From positions 165,791,898-165,855,897 of the forward strand of contig NC_061114.1 of the NCBI RefSeq assembly GCF_002878395.1: a stretch of 64,000 bases of DNA, in the 5' to 3' direction. A model generated the notes under the pieces. That model had not been told where the DNA came from, did not search any database, and was given only the letters and a program-made list of their open reading frames with translations. Shown here piece by piece: positions 36,284-48,727 of the stretch (the first letter of the stretch is position 1; the number at the start of each line of letters is the position of its first letter). This DNA comes from Capsicum annuum (Eukaryota > Streptophyta > Magnoliopsida > Solanales > Solanaceae). The translations under genes were made by a program, and so were the position numbers.

Positions 36284-37574
36284 TATATAATATAAAAACT
36301 TTCATTATTTCTCAAAAAAAATTACGAATAAGAGTAAATAACTTCAAAATTACAGATCTATGTGTATGTGCGCACATTTTATTATCCTCTCCGTGTACAT
36401 GATTTTTACATGTGTGCATGCATATTTATCTATTTTCTTTTTTGGTTTATTACACGAACACACACTAATTACTTGTAAATTAACACAATTTACATCTTTA
36501 AACACAAATAACTTTAAATACTATCTCATTTTTAATTCAAAGTCAATCTAATTAACATTATTTTGAAAAATAACACACGAATTATAAATAAAGACTTAGA
36601 CACAAACTACATATAAATAGCAAATTACACATAATAAATAATGTAAAAACACATAAGAATAACTTTAATCATGCTTCAATCAACTCAAAACTTATAAAAT
36701 TGTACAAAATGGATAAGAACCTGAAAGATGAATTAATTAAAGAAAGTATGAACGATTTCTGGAAACTCGAACGGAACCTCAACTCATCGCGCTTTTATTT
36801 TTGTTTTCTTCCCTTTTTTTTCTTGTTTTCTTGCATGCATTTATTTTTTCAAGTTTTGTTTTCTCACTGTTTCCTTCTTTTCTTCTCTTTTCTGTCCGTA
36901 TATTTTTTTTTAATCTCACGTCTCCTTCTTTGTCTCCCTTCTCCTTTTTTCTCTCTTTGTTTTGTTGTTTTATTTTTCCACAAATATTGTTCCCTTCTTT
37001 CTCGTGTGTCTGTGTGTTGTTTTTTTCTTCCTTTTCAATGTTGTCCCCGTGTGTATTGTCTTGTGTGAGTAATATTGTGTGTAGGAGGGGTTGGAAAGTT
37101 GAGAGAGTTAAGAGGGTTGAGAGAAATGTGGGGGTGGTTGGGTAGTTTAGGATAAGAAGAAATTTCAAATTTTAATTTTTTTTTAAAAAGACAACAATAA
37201 TAATAAATAAAAATAATAAATAAATAAAATAATAATAATAATAAATATAATAATAACTAATTAATTTTTATATTTAAGAAAATACAATAAAAGTTTACAA
37301 ATAGTTAAAAATAAATATAATTAAGATATACTAAAACTACTAATTTATTTGTTTAAAATTTAAAAAAATATTTTTAAATTTTTTATATTATTCTTTTTTT
37401 AAAAAAAATAGAATAAAATAAAAATAAAACATCTCAAAAATTAATTATTTTTTTAAATAAAAATTATTAAAATAAAATAAGAATTTAAATAATATTAGAC
37501 CAAATATAAATATTTAATATCAAAAAATATATATATATATTAAACTCGAGGAGGGTCAAAATCACGTGTCTACA
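35171..37574 (-). repeat. 5' LTR of the Tat-like element
   Basis: Partner of 25101-27518. The most visible difference is an expanded (AAT)n run at about 36232-36285. The sense start TGTAGACACGTGATTTTGACC is at the 37574 end. Transcription of the element would start in this LTR. Confidence 0.92.
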
Positions 37575-37625
37575 AGTATATAATTATTTTGAATGCTCTA
37601 AATTTTGTGGTATTCACTAATGCAG

Positions 37626-38490
37626 CATATTAACGTCTGCTTATACTACTTGAGGAAGAAGTCGAAGTATGGGTCGCACAGTTCGTACAAAATGAGCCAA
37701 ACAAATCTTACAAATACAGTACAGTTGACTGCAACTTTATGAACGTAATTAACTCTTTGAAGGATGTATATTCTATGGATCATCAAAACCTTAATGCTGG
37801 AGGACAGGAGCACCATCTTATTGAATACATCAATGGGTTCCGTATGCATGCTACAGTGCCATGGCATACAGTGGAAAACATTTTCATTCCGGTCAATGTA
37901 AAGGAAAAACATCACTGGGTTCTCGCGGTTTTATCATTTTCAAAGAGGTGTATATTCTTGTATGATTTATATGAATCCAGTGGTCATTATGAGGCTGTTC
38001 TTGCTGAGATTGAGAAAATAGCAAAGATTATTCCATTGTGTCTCCAAGCTTGTGATTTCTATGTTAAGAAAGGAATTGATCTTCAAAACCATCCAAGATA
38101 CAAAGACAAAGAATCCTCATATATGTTTGATGTTTTATTTGAATATAATTTGCCTCAACAATCGAGTGGAAGCTTGTAAGTTTTGAATTTACAGATACCA
38201 AAATTGTATGTTTGTACAGAATATATTTCACTATTTAATCAAATTTGTTTTCTTTTTTTGGTAAGGATTGTGGTGTCTTTATGGTTATCTATGCAGAGTG
38301 TCTTTCTTATGGTCACAAAGTTACTGTGACTGAGTTCCACCCTAACGCACTCCGTATAAGATATGTTGTACTTTTTTGGGACTATGGGATCCGAAAACAA
38401 GAAGCAAATGCCATTAGTAATGTCGAAGCACCCTTGAGGCCTGCAAGGCAAAGTAGAATAACTAGTGTCACTGAAGTTGTTGATGTATGA
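37626..38490 (+). pseudogene. ULP-like gene of the MULE, peptidase C48 catalytic exons
   Basis: The exon begins at 37626 after TGCAG and continues the frame of the exon ending 24817. A frameshift near 37720 precedes the catalytic part. The protease core shows HHWVLAVLSF (His), FLYDLYESSGHY (Asp) and, in the next exon from 38266, DCGVFMVIYAE (Cys), so the H-D-C triad of Ulp1-type cysteine proteases is present. The C-terminal tail is RQSRITSVTEVVDV with stop at 38490. The join across the small intron (38176-38265) appears to be one base out of phase, and the long upstream intron now holds a 12.5-kb retrotransposon. It is very unlikely to make a full product. Confidence 0.75.
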
Positions 38491-39733
38491 TGGTTGATGG
38501 ATTTTTGACTTTTTGTATTTTAGAAACTAGTTTATGGATGTAGGTTTTGATTGTACAGACTAATTTTTATGTTTTGAATTGGTTCTATTTCATGGAGTTC
38601 TTCCTTTTACTGTGAGATTTGTTAAAAAATACATACGTAGTTTTTATATTATGTTTAAAAATACATATATCGTATAAATCAATTGTATTTAGCCTAAAAA
38701 TACATATGCAGTGTTAAAATTAAATATTGCAAAAATACATATAGACCATTCCTAATATGTATTTTAGTATGTTGTTGTTGTTCTTTAAAGTTTTTCACCA
38801 CCTTCTTATATTGTTAAATATAACATGTAGTGTGAGATTTATGGAGTTCTACCTTTTACTGTGAGATTTAGTTAAAAAAATACATATGTAGTTTTCATAT
38901 TATGCTTAAAAATACATATGTAGTATAAATCAATTGTTTTTCAACATAAAAATACATATGAAGAGTTAGAATCAAACATTACAAAAATACAACTGCACAT
39001 ACCTAATATGCATTTTTAGTATGTTTTCATTACCTATAATTATAAATTAGGATTTGAATTAAAGTGAAATTTGAGATTTTAATGCAGTTATTTACAAAAT
39101 ATATATGCAGTGTTGATATTTTGCTACAAAATACATATGGATTATACATTAAAAATATTTTTCAAAAAAATACATATGTCATGTTAATATAAAGTTGTTG
39201 GAAAATACATATTGATCAAACCTAATATATAATTTTGATATGGGTTCATTTTAAATCAATATACAAGAGAATTTGAATTAAAGATAAATTTGACTTTTTA
39301 ATGCAGTTATAGGTTTGATTTTAGTTACAAAATACATATGCAGTGATGATATTTTTGTCAAAAATACATATGGATCATCAAATGTATTTTTACAATATAA
39401 ATACATATGCAGTAATAACATTATGCAATTCAAACATATATTTGTAGAATATGTCACATATATTTAAACCTTTGAACAATTAGGAATCATATACTTGTTT
39501 GGTTAATCAAAGTTACCTCCTTTAAACTAAAATATATTTACTATGTCAAATACATATGAACTGCTACTTGATACATGTGTAATGTTCAAATTTTGAAACA
39601 TATATAGCTCCAGTATTCAGGTATTATTGTCTTCAATTGTCAAATGATTCATAAATGTATTAACTAAACTGAATTAGTTCATCATTATAAAAAATGAAAA
39701 AAAATTAAGAAATAATACAGAAGAAGAAATGTA
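38491..39733. repeat. Intergenic spacer with many AAATACATATG motifs
   Basis: This is the spacer between the convergent ULP and transposase genes. It contains about a dozen copies of (A)AAATACATATG, often followed by CAGTGTTA or TAGTTTT. Two ~35-bp blocks (GTGAGATTT...ACCTTTTACTGTGAG) near 38600 and 38830 are direct repeats. No gene is seen. Confidence 0.7.
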
Positions 39734-42700
39734 TCATTTGCGATATTTCCTACAATAACGCTTATTGTGACCCTTAGCCCCACAACTTTCGCATGAGTTG
39801 ATATTCTTCTTTCCAAACATATCCCGGCCTGATTTTCCACGATCCTTCTTTGCAGGTCTTCCTGGAGGTATTTTGAATTTTGGAGGCAGTACTATTTCAC
39901 CAAGTATACTCTCTGGAATTATCCAGTCATCGTTGTGTGGCAACGGGTAGATTGGAACATTATATGTCTTCAAAACAGTTTTTGGTTTAAACAAATCAGA
40001 GCAGTATGGCCCCTTCTCAAAATTCTTTTTCTCCAACACTACACAAGCATGTGCACATGGTATCTCATCTATTTGAAAAGCATTATATGAGAACTTTTTT
40101 TCCTTGATGCAAACAATGAAGTGTTTTTGTTTGTCGTGTACCATATACACATATTCTGTGGCTGGTACAACCTGACATAAAAATAAAAAATTAAATGCAC
40201 TAATACAAAAAGATGAATTCCATATTCCATGATATGTTGTAATCACACCAGCATTTTTACAAAAAAAATACATATTCAATAAAAATACATATGCAGAGTA
40301 TATTTTTACAGAGCAGCAAAATACATATACAGTTGTTAATAATTTTCAATACAACAAAATACATCTGCAAAATACATATTATGTTTTTAAATGTTCATAT
40401 TTTTTATGTTGTATATCTTTTCATTAATTTACAACTGCATGGAAAGTATTTTTATATTTATGTTTTCATAATTATAATTTCAACAAATCTAAAAGGTCAT
40501 ACCGTCATTCGGGTACACAAAGCCTCGTTCTCACTGAGTATGTCATTAAACTTTCCAATGAGTGTTGTGAAGGTATATGAAGCCTCCTGCCTATTTGCAC
40601 AATTCCATTTTGCAAAAAGTAATCGAACTTCCTCAAGAAAGTCATAAATTGGCAGTTCTCTAGCTGATACAAGCACTCCATTTATTGACTCTGCAATGTT
40701 TGAAGTCAAAGTCCATCCTCGATGAACTTTTGCATACAACCTAGCCCACTTTTCGTAACCCGCCAATTCTAAATATTTCTTCACCCTAATATCAGTTGCC
40801 TCAACTTTTTCCAATAACATGTGGAATTCTGACTTTGAATATGATTTGGTCATTGTATAAAAGATCTCCGACAATGCATCGTGTGACTTTCGATAAAGTT
40901 TTTTCACATTTCCTCATAGATGCCACATACATGCATAATGTGGAACATCTTTGTACACATCACCAACAGCCTTTATGATGCTTGGATTTCTATCAGACAC
41001 AACACACATGTTTTGTCTTTTCCCGTATGTTTTCTTTAGATTCTCCAAAAACCACGTCTAGGATGCATCATTTTCAGAATCAAGCACACCATATGCCAAA
41101 GGAAATATATGAATTGTATACATAATTCATCATTTTCAGAATCAAGCACACCATAATGCTAAAGAAAATATATAACCTGTAAATATAAAAAAAATCTGCG
41201 CAGGCCGAGTTAAATACATATAGGAACTGCATATGTATTTATTACAAATACAGGTAAATTAAAATGTATATTTTATCTACCTGAAATGGTATCAATTACA
41301 TATAATAAAATCTACATGCACCTCATTATCAAACATAATCAATTTTACATGTTTCATTCAGGAAACTTTAAAAATATATGTAACTATATACAGATATGTA
41401 TATATGAAGTGGATATACGTATTTTTCAAGTCAATAGCAGAAATACAAAAAAAATACAACTAGTTATACAATGTAATTATTATTAAATGATACTAACCTC
41501 CTTTGTCCGTTGTACATGCTGCTACAAATGCCCCAGTATACATTCCTCTCAGATGACTAGCATTAACAACTACGACTGGTCTATAATGATCCAATCCTTT
41601 AATGAATGCATGTAGAGCGATAAATACATACAAGAACGCATTATCATCTGTCTTCTTTATTCTTATATGTGACTCCGGATAGGTAGTATTCAGCACATAT
41701 AAGTATGATGGAAGTTTCCCATAAGATACTGATGGCTTACCCCTCAACTCTTCTAACGCTCTTTCCTTAGCCCTCCAACATAAAGTGTATGTCAAATCCA
41801 TACCAAAATCTTTCTTCATGTCATTTTTTATTTCCGTCGCACTGTATTTTCGTTTGTGGTTTTTGAATTTATGTTTAACCATACCAGCTATCAATATACT
41901 AGTTGCATGAACCGTTGGATAGATCTTGTCCTTCACTGGGCAAGTATGTTTAGGTATGAATCTTCTAATTCTAAATATTTCAGTGTCTCCCATGCCTAAT
42001 GCATACATTAAGAACTCGCAGTTTCTTGATTTGCAAAACAATGTATAACTGCATGAAATATGATTAAATACATTCAAAATACATATCCAAAGTAATATTA
42101 AACAAAATCAGAGTGATATAGAATGTACGTACATTTTCTTACTAGACCTTTTACTGCGGGTTTGAAACTTCTCCCTAATTGCATAGTCCTTCATGATTGA
42201 CTTTAAAAAAAAATTTGTCTAGTAAACCTGGTCGTCCTCAACATGCTTGTGACGTGGGTCTGAGATAATCACCTCAACAGTATTCATCTCAAAAAAATCT
42301 AATGTTTGTGTATCTTCGCAAACCACGAAAGCTCCTTTATTTGTTGTATTTATCACTGTTTGTAAGTTGTTATAGTTGATTCCTCTTTCAGCAACACATA
42401 TAGATGAACTTGCCAAGTTGCTCCCTACAATTTTATCCAAAATGCTTACATATAAAGGAAGACAATTCATGTCTTGTATCAGCTTTTTCTGCAATATAAA
42501 CACCTTTAAACCCATATAATTATGTATTTCTATCTGCCCTGCATTAGCAGTGATTTGATATTTCACTCGAATATGTTTGTTGGTTAAATCCACACTTAAG
42601 TGAGATGCCAAAACATTGTGCAGCTCAACGAATGTTTTTGATATGCTCAACAGTATAGCATCAGTGACATATTGTTCGAAGTTTTTTTCGTACGTCCATC

Positions 42701-42737
42701 GATCAGAGTGCTTCACAAGGACTGGTATGCTTCCCAT
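39734..42737 (-). pseudogene. MuDR-type MULE transposase (broken)
   Basis: Minus-strand exons give an N-terminal DNA-binding region (42737-42130; one in-frame stop near 42225). A middle exon (42055-41493) leads into the DDE domain. The first catalytic position reads VVVVNASHLRG, with Asn where the family has Asp. The second half has the second Asp in VVSDRNPSI, the CMWH motif (followed by a TGA) and NIAESING. A 62-bp tandem duplication (41066-41127 and 41128-41180) and stop codons break the join. The last exon (40170-39734) has a SWIM-like finger whose first two Cys are replaced (FSYNAF...IPCAHA) and ends in a zinc knuckle CESCGAKGHNKRYC. It is catalytically dead by several independent lesions. 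Confidence 0.85.
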
Positions 42738-44274
42738 TTCTACTTGATTTAACTAATAAATAAACAAATATACATATTTGTCAGATATCACTTATTTTAA
42801 CACACACTTTACATCTTTAAGTGCAGACAAAGTTACACAGCCAACACCTCCATTTAAAAAATACATTTAAACAATATTTATTTAAATTAAAACTCAAGCA
42901 CAGCAAAAGTTTTCAACCAAATGCAGAAACTATTGAATCAAATGGAAGTAAAACAGGTACGAAATACATATGCAGTGTAAACATAAATACATATGCAGTG
43001 TTAACATATATCATATCAAAAATACATATGCAGTGTTAACATTAAGCATATCAAAAAATACATCTGGAGCATACCTAATTTGTAATTTGATATGTTTTAT
43101 ACATATTTATCAAATGTCACTTGTTATAACACACACTTTTTAGATTTAAGTGCAAACAAAGTTACACAGCCAACATCTCAATTTAAAAAATACATTTACA
43201 TAATATTTGATTAAAGTAAAATATCTTTTCAAATATACATTTATACTATAGAATTCCGACAACAAAATAAAAATACATATGCAATGTTAACATTAATCAT
43301 ATCAAAAATACATATGCAGTGTTACCATTAAGCACATCAAAAATACGTATGGAGCAGATAATTTATACTTTGATATGGGTTCATATAATATTATCATATT
43401 CAACAGCTAAATTCGATCATTCATTTATCTAGAATTTTAGAAAATAATTGAATAAACGAGGATTCGAAAGTTGTTTACAATTTGTTCAATTGTTAAAACA
43501 ATCAAAATATATACAAACGATCCTCAAAACAGTAGTCCAATACTGAATTTTTTACACTTGAAACAACTTTTAAGCTGAAATTTGCAACAGGTAGTTGAAT
43601 TCCAATTTTACTGCTGCCTTGATTCTAACTCGAATTTATTTTATAATTTTTTCACATACAAATTAACGACAACAATAAAAATTCGATGGGCACATCAGTA
43701 ATGGTTTGAAAAAATAAACTGAGTAACAATAATGATTCTGTACCTTAAACAGTAGTAATGGTTAAATTTTCAACTGACAGTTGAATTCTAGCAAATGGAA
43801 TAGAAGAATCAACAATTGAACTTGATTCAAACAAATTACTGCATCGTTGATTCAACAATTAAAAAATAGCTGTTGATTTCGAAGAAGAATCAGTCCAATT
43901 AGATTCAGCAATAGCAATGCTTGAATTTCCAAAACAAGGTTGGATTAGATCAAATTGCTAAGAAAATATGCAGTTGTTAATGGGGAAAAACTGAAATTTA
44001 AATTTTTGTAAACGTTTTGTGAAGAAATAACGGAAGTTACGTTTTTAAGAGTTTTAAATGGAAAAGGAATCTATAAATTCACTTGATTGGTAATTATACC
44101 ATATATAGCTCAACTAATTTCAGTTACTTAAGGGCAGTAAATTTATTGTAGATGTATTTTTACAGCAATATTTTTAAAAAATACAAAATATAAGTTGCTA
44201 TAAAATGTAATTATGAAATGGTTGCTATAAAACTAATAATTAGGCTCTTAAGTATGTTATTTCTAAATTTTGCC
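42738..44274. other. MULE right flank with AAATACATATGCAGTGTTAA repeats
   Basis: Non-coding DNA upstream of the transposase. Between 42958 and 43350 at least six copies of an AAATACATATGCAGTGTTAA-type unit are separated by (T/C)ATATCAAA. The remainder (43380-44274) is AT-rich and would contain the transposase promoter. The terminal inverted repeat candidate ends at 44274. Confidence 0.65.
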
Positions 44275-44379
44275 CAATTCCTAATTTAAATAGAAAATGA
44301 ATACATAAAGCTATTTGTTAAGTAACCTATGAATCGGGGTTTTAGATTAGGACTTAGGTGTATTTATTTTTTTTAAGAT

Positions 44380-45475
44380 TCGGACGTCTGAATCTGAATG
44401 CACATCTGAATAATTAAGATGTTGTCTTTAAATCTGAAAACTGAATGATTAAGACTGTTTGTTTTTCAACATCTGAATGTGCAAAAAAAATTTATTTGTA
44501 TATATAATAAAATAAAAAATACAATTCAAATGAAAAATTAATTATGTATATAAAAGTATGTAATTTAATACAAAAAAATTATTATTTGATTGAAAAAAAA
44601 TATTTATTTTGGTTAGTGATAATGGAGATGGCTTATAATGGTGGTTGCGGTGACAATGATTGATGTTAGTGATAAATAATATTGGTGGTGATAGTTGTGA
44701 TGGTTGGTATTATAGTGACTGTTATGATGGTAGAGATTGATGATGGAAGTAGTGGTAGCGATGTGATGTTGCTTGATGTTAGTAGTTTGAGGTGTTGATT
44801 GTGTTAACTGAAACATGAATGCATGATGGTTGATGATGTGTTGGTGCTAGTTGGAGATGTTGTTTGTTGGGATGGGGGAGATGGTTGTTAGTAGAGATAA
44901 ATTGTAGCGACGGTAGTGGTTGAACTGGTGGTAGAGGTGATGCTACTAGTGACAATGGTTGTGGCGGCCGAAGAATGTGTGGAGGTTGTGATGTATTAGT
45001 GGTAGTTAGTGGTGGTCCTAGTTGTGATAGATGAGTTGGTCGGTAGTAGGGATTGGCCGGTAGTGATTGATAATGGTGGTGTTGTCGATGCCGGTAGTGG
45101 CGGTGAATATAATAGAATAATAGAGGTAGTAGGTGCGGTAGCAGTTGACAATAGTAGTTGGTAATGATATTTGTTGTCGATGATGGTTGTAATGGTGGAG
45201 GTAGTTGGTGGTGGTGGGTGGTGGTTGACAATGATGGCGATGGCAGAGGTGGTTAGTGATGGTGACTGCTGATTATGAATAGAGTGGTGAATATTATCAA
45301 ACACCAGAATATCTCTTCAGACCTATTAAGACTTGATTCTAGATCTGAATGATTAAGACCTATTCAGACCTATTAAGAGTTAAAATCTTAATAAAAAATA
45401 AATACACTTAATGGTCTGAAGTCTAAATCATTCAGATTTAAACCTCCATTAAGTGCAAACAAATGAGGCCTTAGT
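44380..45475. mobile_element. Non-autonomous element with a GGT-rich core
   Basis: The left segment (44385-44480) has repeated CATCTGAAT/GATTAAGA motifs. The right segment (45305-45470) carries their complements (ATTCAGATT, CTTAATGG), suggesting loosely inverted ends. The core 44620-45290 is a degenerate GATGGTGGT/GTAGTGGT simple repeat. A diverged copy of the left half with a similar core is at 60960-61365. The superfamily is unknown and no TSD was found. His/Pro-rich minus-strand frames in the core are repeat artefacts. Confidence 0.5.
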
Positions 45476-45909
45476 CAATATCATTTAAATTTTGGCTAAA
45501 TTGAGAATCAATTAGTCAATTGTATTGCAATTGTGGGCAATTTGATTTCAGTTAAGGCCAAATTTAATGAGTTGTCTAAATTGAGTCACAATACGACATG
45601 AGTTAAGTACCAAATTAATTTCGAGTTTCTTGGTTTTAATAAAATCAAAAATAAGTATCATCCAGATAAATTATTTTTAAAAATTAATTATATTTAAATC
45701 AAGATTTATCCTATTTAACCTAACTTTTTGAGATAGTTCTTGATTAAAAGAATGATTTTTAATTAAATGATTATTTATGTGACAAAGATTATATGATCTC
45801 GTATGTACGAATACAAAAATGTATAAGTTCTATTTAAAATAACAAAATTAACCCTAAGAATTATTTTTAAAAACCTTTATCTTAAAAAAAAATATTTCAA
45901 TTTTATTTA

Positions 45910-46700
45910 AAATTAAAGCAACTTAGAGTTAAATTCAGTCGTGAAGGGCAAATTAGATATCAACAGGAGGTACAAGAGTTTTACTACGGAATAATCTTGT
46001 CTGAGGATAATCTGAACCTGACCGCCATTGTGCATAGTATTGAGATACATCTTGATGAACCCACTCTTGGACAAAATTTTGATGTGCCTACTAAAGGGAT
46101 CAGGTCCTTGAAAAAAATGTCTCCCACTCCTCAGTTCTTGAAGCAATTGAAAGGGTTGGTGGTCTGACTGTTGTTGAGGCACTAAAGAAGTATCTCAAGG
46201 GAGAGTTTCAACTATTGTTCGAATTAGTGAACAAGGTCCTGCTTCCTCAATCAGAGAAATGTACAGTTGCTTCTGAAATGGACCTGTTCCTCATGGAGTT
46301 GCTCAACAAGTTTTAGTCAGGCAATCTTCCAGCCATAATGATTGAGCATATACACAAGATTATCTGTGTCATATGAAAGACATATGATGGCTTATGGTTA
46401 CTCCTGAACAAAATGTTTGAGTTTTTCAAGGTGTCATGTGGAAAGGGGCTGCCAAGGTCTGTAAAAAAAACCCTTGCCATCACCATTCTAATAGAGTATG
46501 AGTATGCAGAAGGGAGAGTTGGGACCAAGTCCAAATCGCTTGTCTCAGATCTTATCACACAACAAGAAAATTTAACTACCAACCTAGAAGAAATGACTGT
46601 TTTGTTTGCCAAGCATGGCGCTAAGATCGCACAATTAAAAGCCACAGTGCAAAAAAATATCTCTAAGGGACCCGGTGCCATTGATGCTCATCGATAAGGA
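45910..46700 (+). pseudogene. Plant transposon-protein (retroelement-associated) pseudogene
   Basis: Plus-strand fragments resemble the 'putative plant transposon protein' domain found in many plant retroelement-derived ORFs. The fragments are EVQEFYYGIILSEDNLNL, then SEMDLFLMELLNK, then MFEFFKVSCGKGLPRS and an acidic coiled-coil-like C-terminus (ITQQENLTTNLEEMTVLF). Frames switch at least three times and several stops are present. The product's role is not known. The following 46700-46996 shows no gene. Confidence 0.5.
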
Positions 46701-48727
46701 AATTAGAAGTTGAAAATAGAAGTCACAACCTTGAATGTAGAAGTCAAGGACCCAACCAAACAACTTCTCCTGCTCATTTATTTGCAAATGAGTGCATGAA
46801 TCTAGTCCTTCGTTCACTTGCCCAGTCCTCGTTTCCTCCTGCCCTCCTATGTCCTGTTTGTTGTGTTGTTACTATGGATATTTCTCTAATAGTTCTTAGT
46901 GAATTTCTATTTTGTGCAATATTTATGATGTTTTTCCTACTTTATGAATAAAATGTTTGCTTTGTTTACCATTCTTCCTTTCAATTTTGGTTTTGTTCAT
47001 TTGTAACGCCCCGAAATCGGGTCCCGAGACGTCACACAGTACTTAGGGTCACAAGTGATCCCAAGCTAACCCTTCTATCAACTAAATAAGAAGTACAAAT
47101 ATATACGCAAATCTGCGGAAAATAACTCTTTTTGAATTTGATCAATACAATACTAAAGTTACAGGATTTCAATTCTGCCTTTACAACCATAACTGAAATG
47201 AAATGCATCAACTTCTACTGACTATCTATGAAGCCTCTACTAGTACTGACTATAGGTAGCCGGGTCATGACTCCCTATTTCTCCAACTCAATATGACTGA
47301 ATAAAGAAAATACAATACTTCTCAAACTGTATAACTAACTCAAGCTCTTGAATCAAAAGGACTCATCACCTGCTGACTGGATGCCGCGAACTGACTGGAT
47401 CTGAAGATGTATACTATACCTTGTACCTACATTCCGAGAAAATGTAGCCCACATATGAATATGTGGGTCAGTACCATGGAAACGTACCGAGCATATGGGG
47501 GTGCAATGCATATATAAAATAATATCTTAATATCATCACAGTTTATAAAATTATGCATGCTGATGACTCACTTAGCTCGAATTAAAATCATCATAATCAT
47601 AAGAGAGTAAAATATATTGGGTGAAATATGTGAGTCATCATAATAAATCTCAATTCACTTTCATCTCAATTCCAAATCATCAAAGCAATCAAATCTCATA
47701 ACAATTCTCTTTGGAATATATGTTCATTAAATCTTTTGAAAACAATGACTTTCTCAAACTCAGTCTTTCAAACAAATATATTTTCATCTCAGATAGAAGA
47801 ATAAGACTTTTCATATTAGACAGGAGAATACACACACACACATTGGGAGATCTCATAACCAACATAAACCATGTGAGCCACATGGAGTCCAACGTACAAC
47901 CCACGTTGGGGAGAGCCGTCCTATCCTTGCCATCGGAGTAGGACTATAAGTATCAAATCCAAAAACTAGTGATCACTATATATGATCAGCCTCAATTCCG
48001 GATCCTACGGGGGAACGTAGTTCTAGGGAAGTACCAACACAGCTATACCTCCCACTCAGTGCTACAGACTACTCTCGGACTTAGCTCAGATCTTTTCAAA
48101 GAAAATCCACCACAAAATAATTCAGCAATTCACAACGGGAGCCATCATGCTACCCTTTTTTCATAATAAATCAAAATGTGGATTTCTTTTCTCATTCAAG
48201 TTCAAAAATAAATCTTTCAAGATCAAAAGGTCAAATCATTCAAATCTCAAGGTGTGCATAACACATTACTTTCACAAAAATCATAATTCTCAAATCGGGT
48301 TCAAAACCCATATATCAATACTTGAGCAAAATATTTCAAGATTCACACTTTATGTAGCAAACATGTATAATTCATATGAAAATCTGGAGATTCAACTTAA
48401 AACATGATATTAACATCAAAACTCAAGGAATTTATCTTCAAGACATCATAAAAATATGATAGTCTTTTGAACAAGAACGTAGGATAATAGTTTCTATCTC
48501 AAATTCATATCAAAGCATGTAAAATCATATATCTTTATAAAATAATACAAATTTTGGGCACAAGAACGAAAGGATGTTCTTGTTGAAAAACCCCACATAC
48601 CTTAAACTTGAAGCTTTGAATGAACTCTTGACCTTGGGACTCTATTCGTGAAAATAATGAGTGTTTCTTGTAGCCCTCGAAATGGGGATTTTGAATCTCG
48701 AAGAATTATTGAAAACTCATGGTTGAA

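Larger units (their letters stand above)
25101..37574 (-). mobile_element. Non-autonomous Tat-like LTR retrotransposon with LTRs, PBS, PPT and TSD
   Basis: Two ~2.4-kb direct repeats, 25101-27518 and 35171-37574, begin TGTCACACCCC and end CGTGTCTACA in + orientation. They are flanked by an exact 5-bp TSD AGTAT (25096-25100 and 37575-37579). In the sense (minus) direction the 5' LTR is the right-hand one, followed four bases later by a PBS starting TGGTGACTCCACTGGGG. A purine tract (AAAAAAAGAGGGGCAAAA, complement of 27519-27536) abuts the 3' LTR. The only coding relic is gag; no protease, reverse transcriptase, RNase H or integrase is recognisable. The LTRs differ at about 9 in 100 positions over the first 280 bp by eye. 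It sits in an intron of the MULE's ULP gene. Confidence 0.92.
19881..44274. mobile_element. MULE carrying ULP-like and MuDR-type genes, interrupted by an LTR retrotransposon
   Basis: The left end GGATAAATTTCAAAAATAGC (19881) and the complement of the right end GGGCAAAATTTAGAAATAAC (ending 44274) match over about 27 bp with a few differences, as a decayed terminal inverted repeat. Between them lie a plus-strand gene with DUF1985 and Ulp1 protease domains and a minus-strand MuDR-type transposase, pointing toward each other. ULP-like genes travelling in Mutator-like elements are known in plants (Kaonashi-type elements in Arabidopsis). Taking out the 12.5-kb retrotransposon leaves about 11.9 kb. 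I could not find a clear 9-11 bp TSD, so exact ends are uncertain. Confidence 0.7.

Noticed and set aside
19872..44285. A 9-11 bp TSD for the MULE
   Set aside because: The bases left of 19881 (T-rich) do not match those right of 44274 (AATTCCTAA), so no TSD is claimed.
44613..45304. His/Pro-rich minus-strand proteins
   Set aside because: They are translations of a G/T-rich simple repeat that lacks stop codons; no domain, no codon structure.
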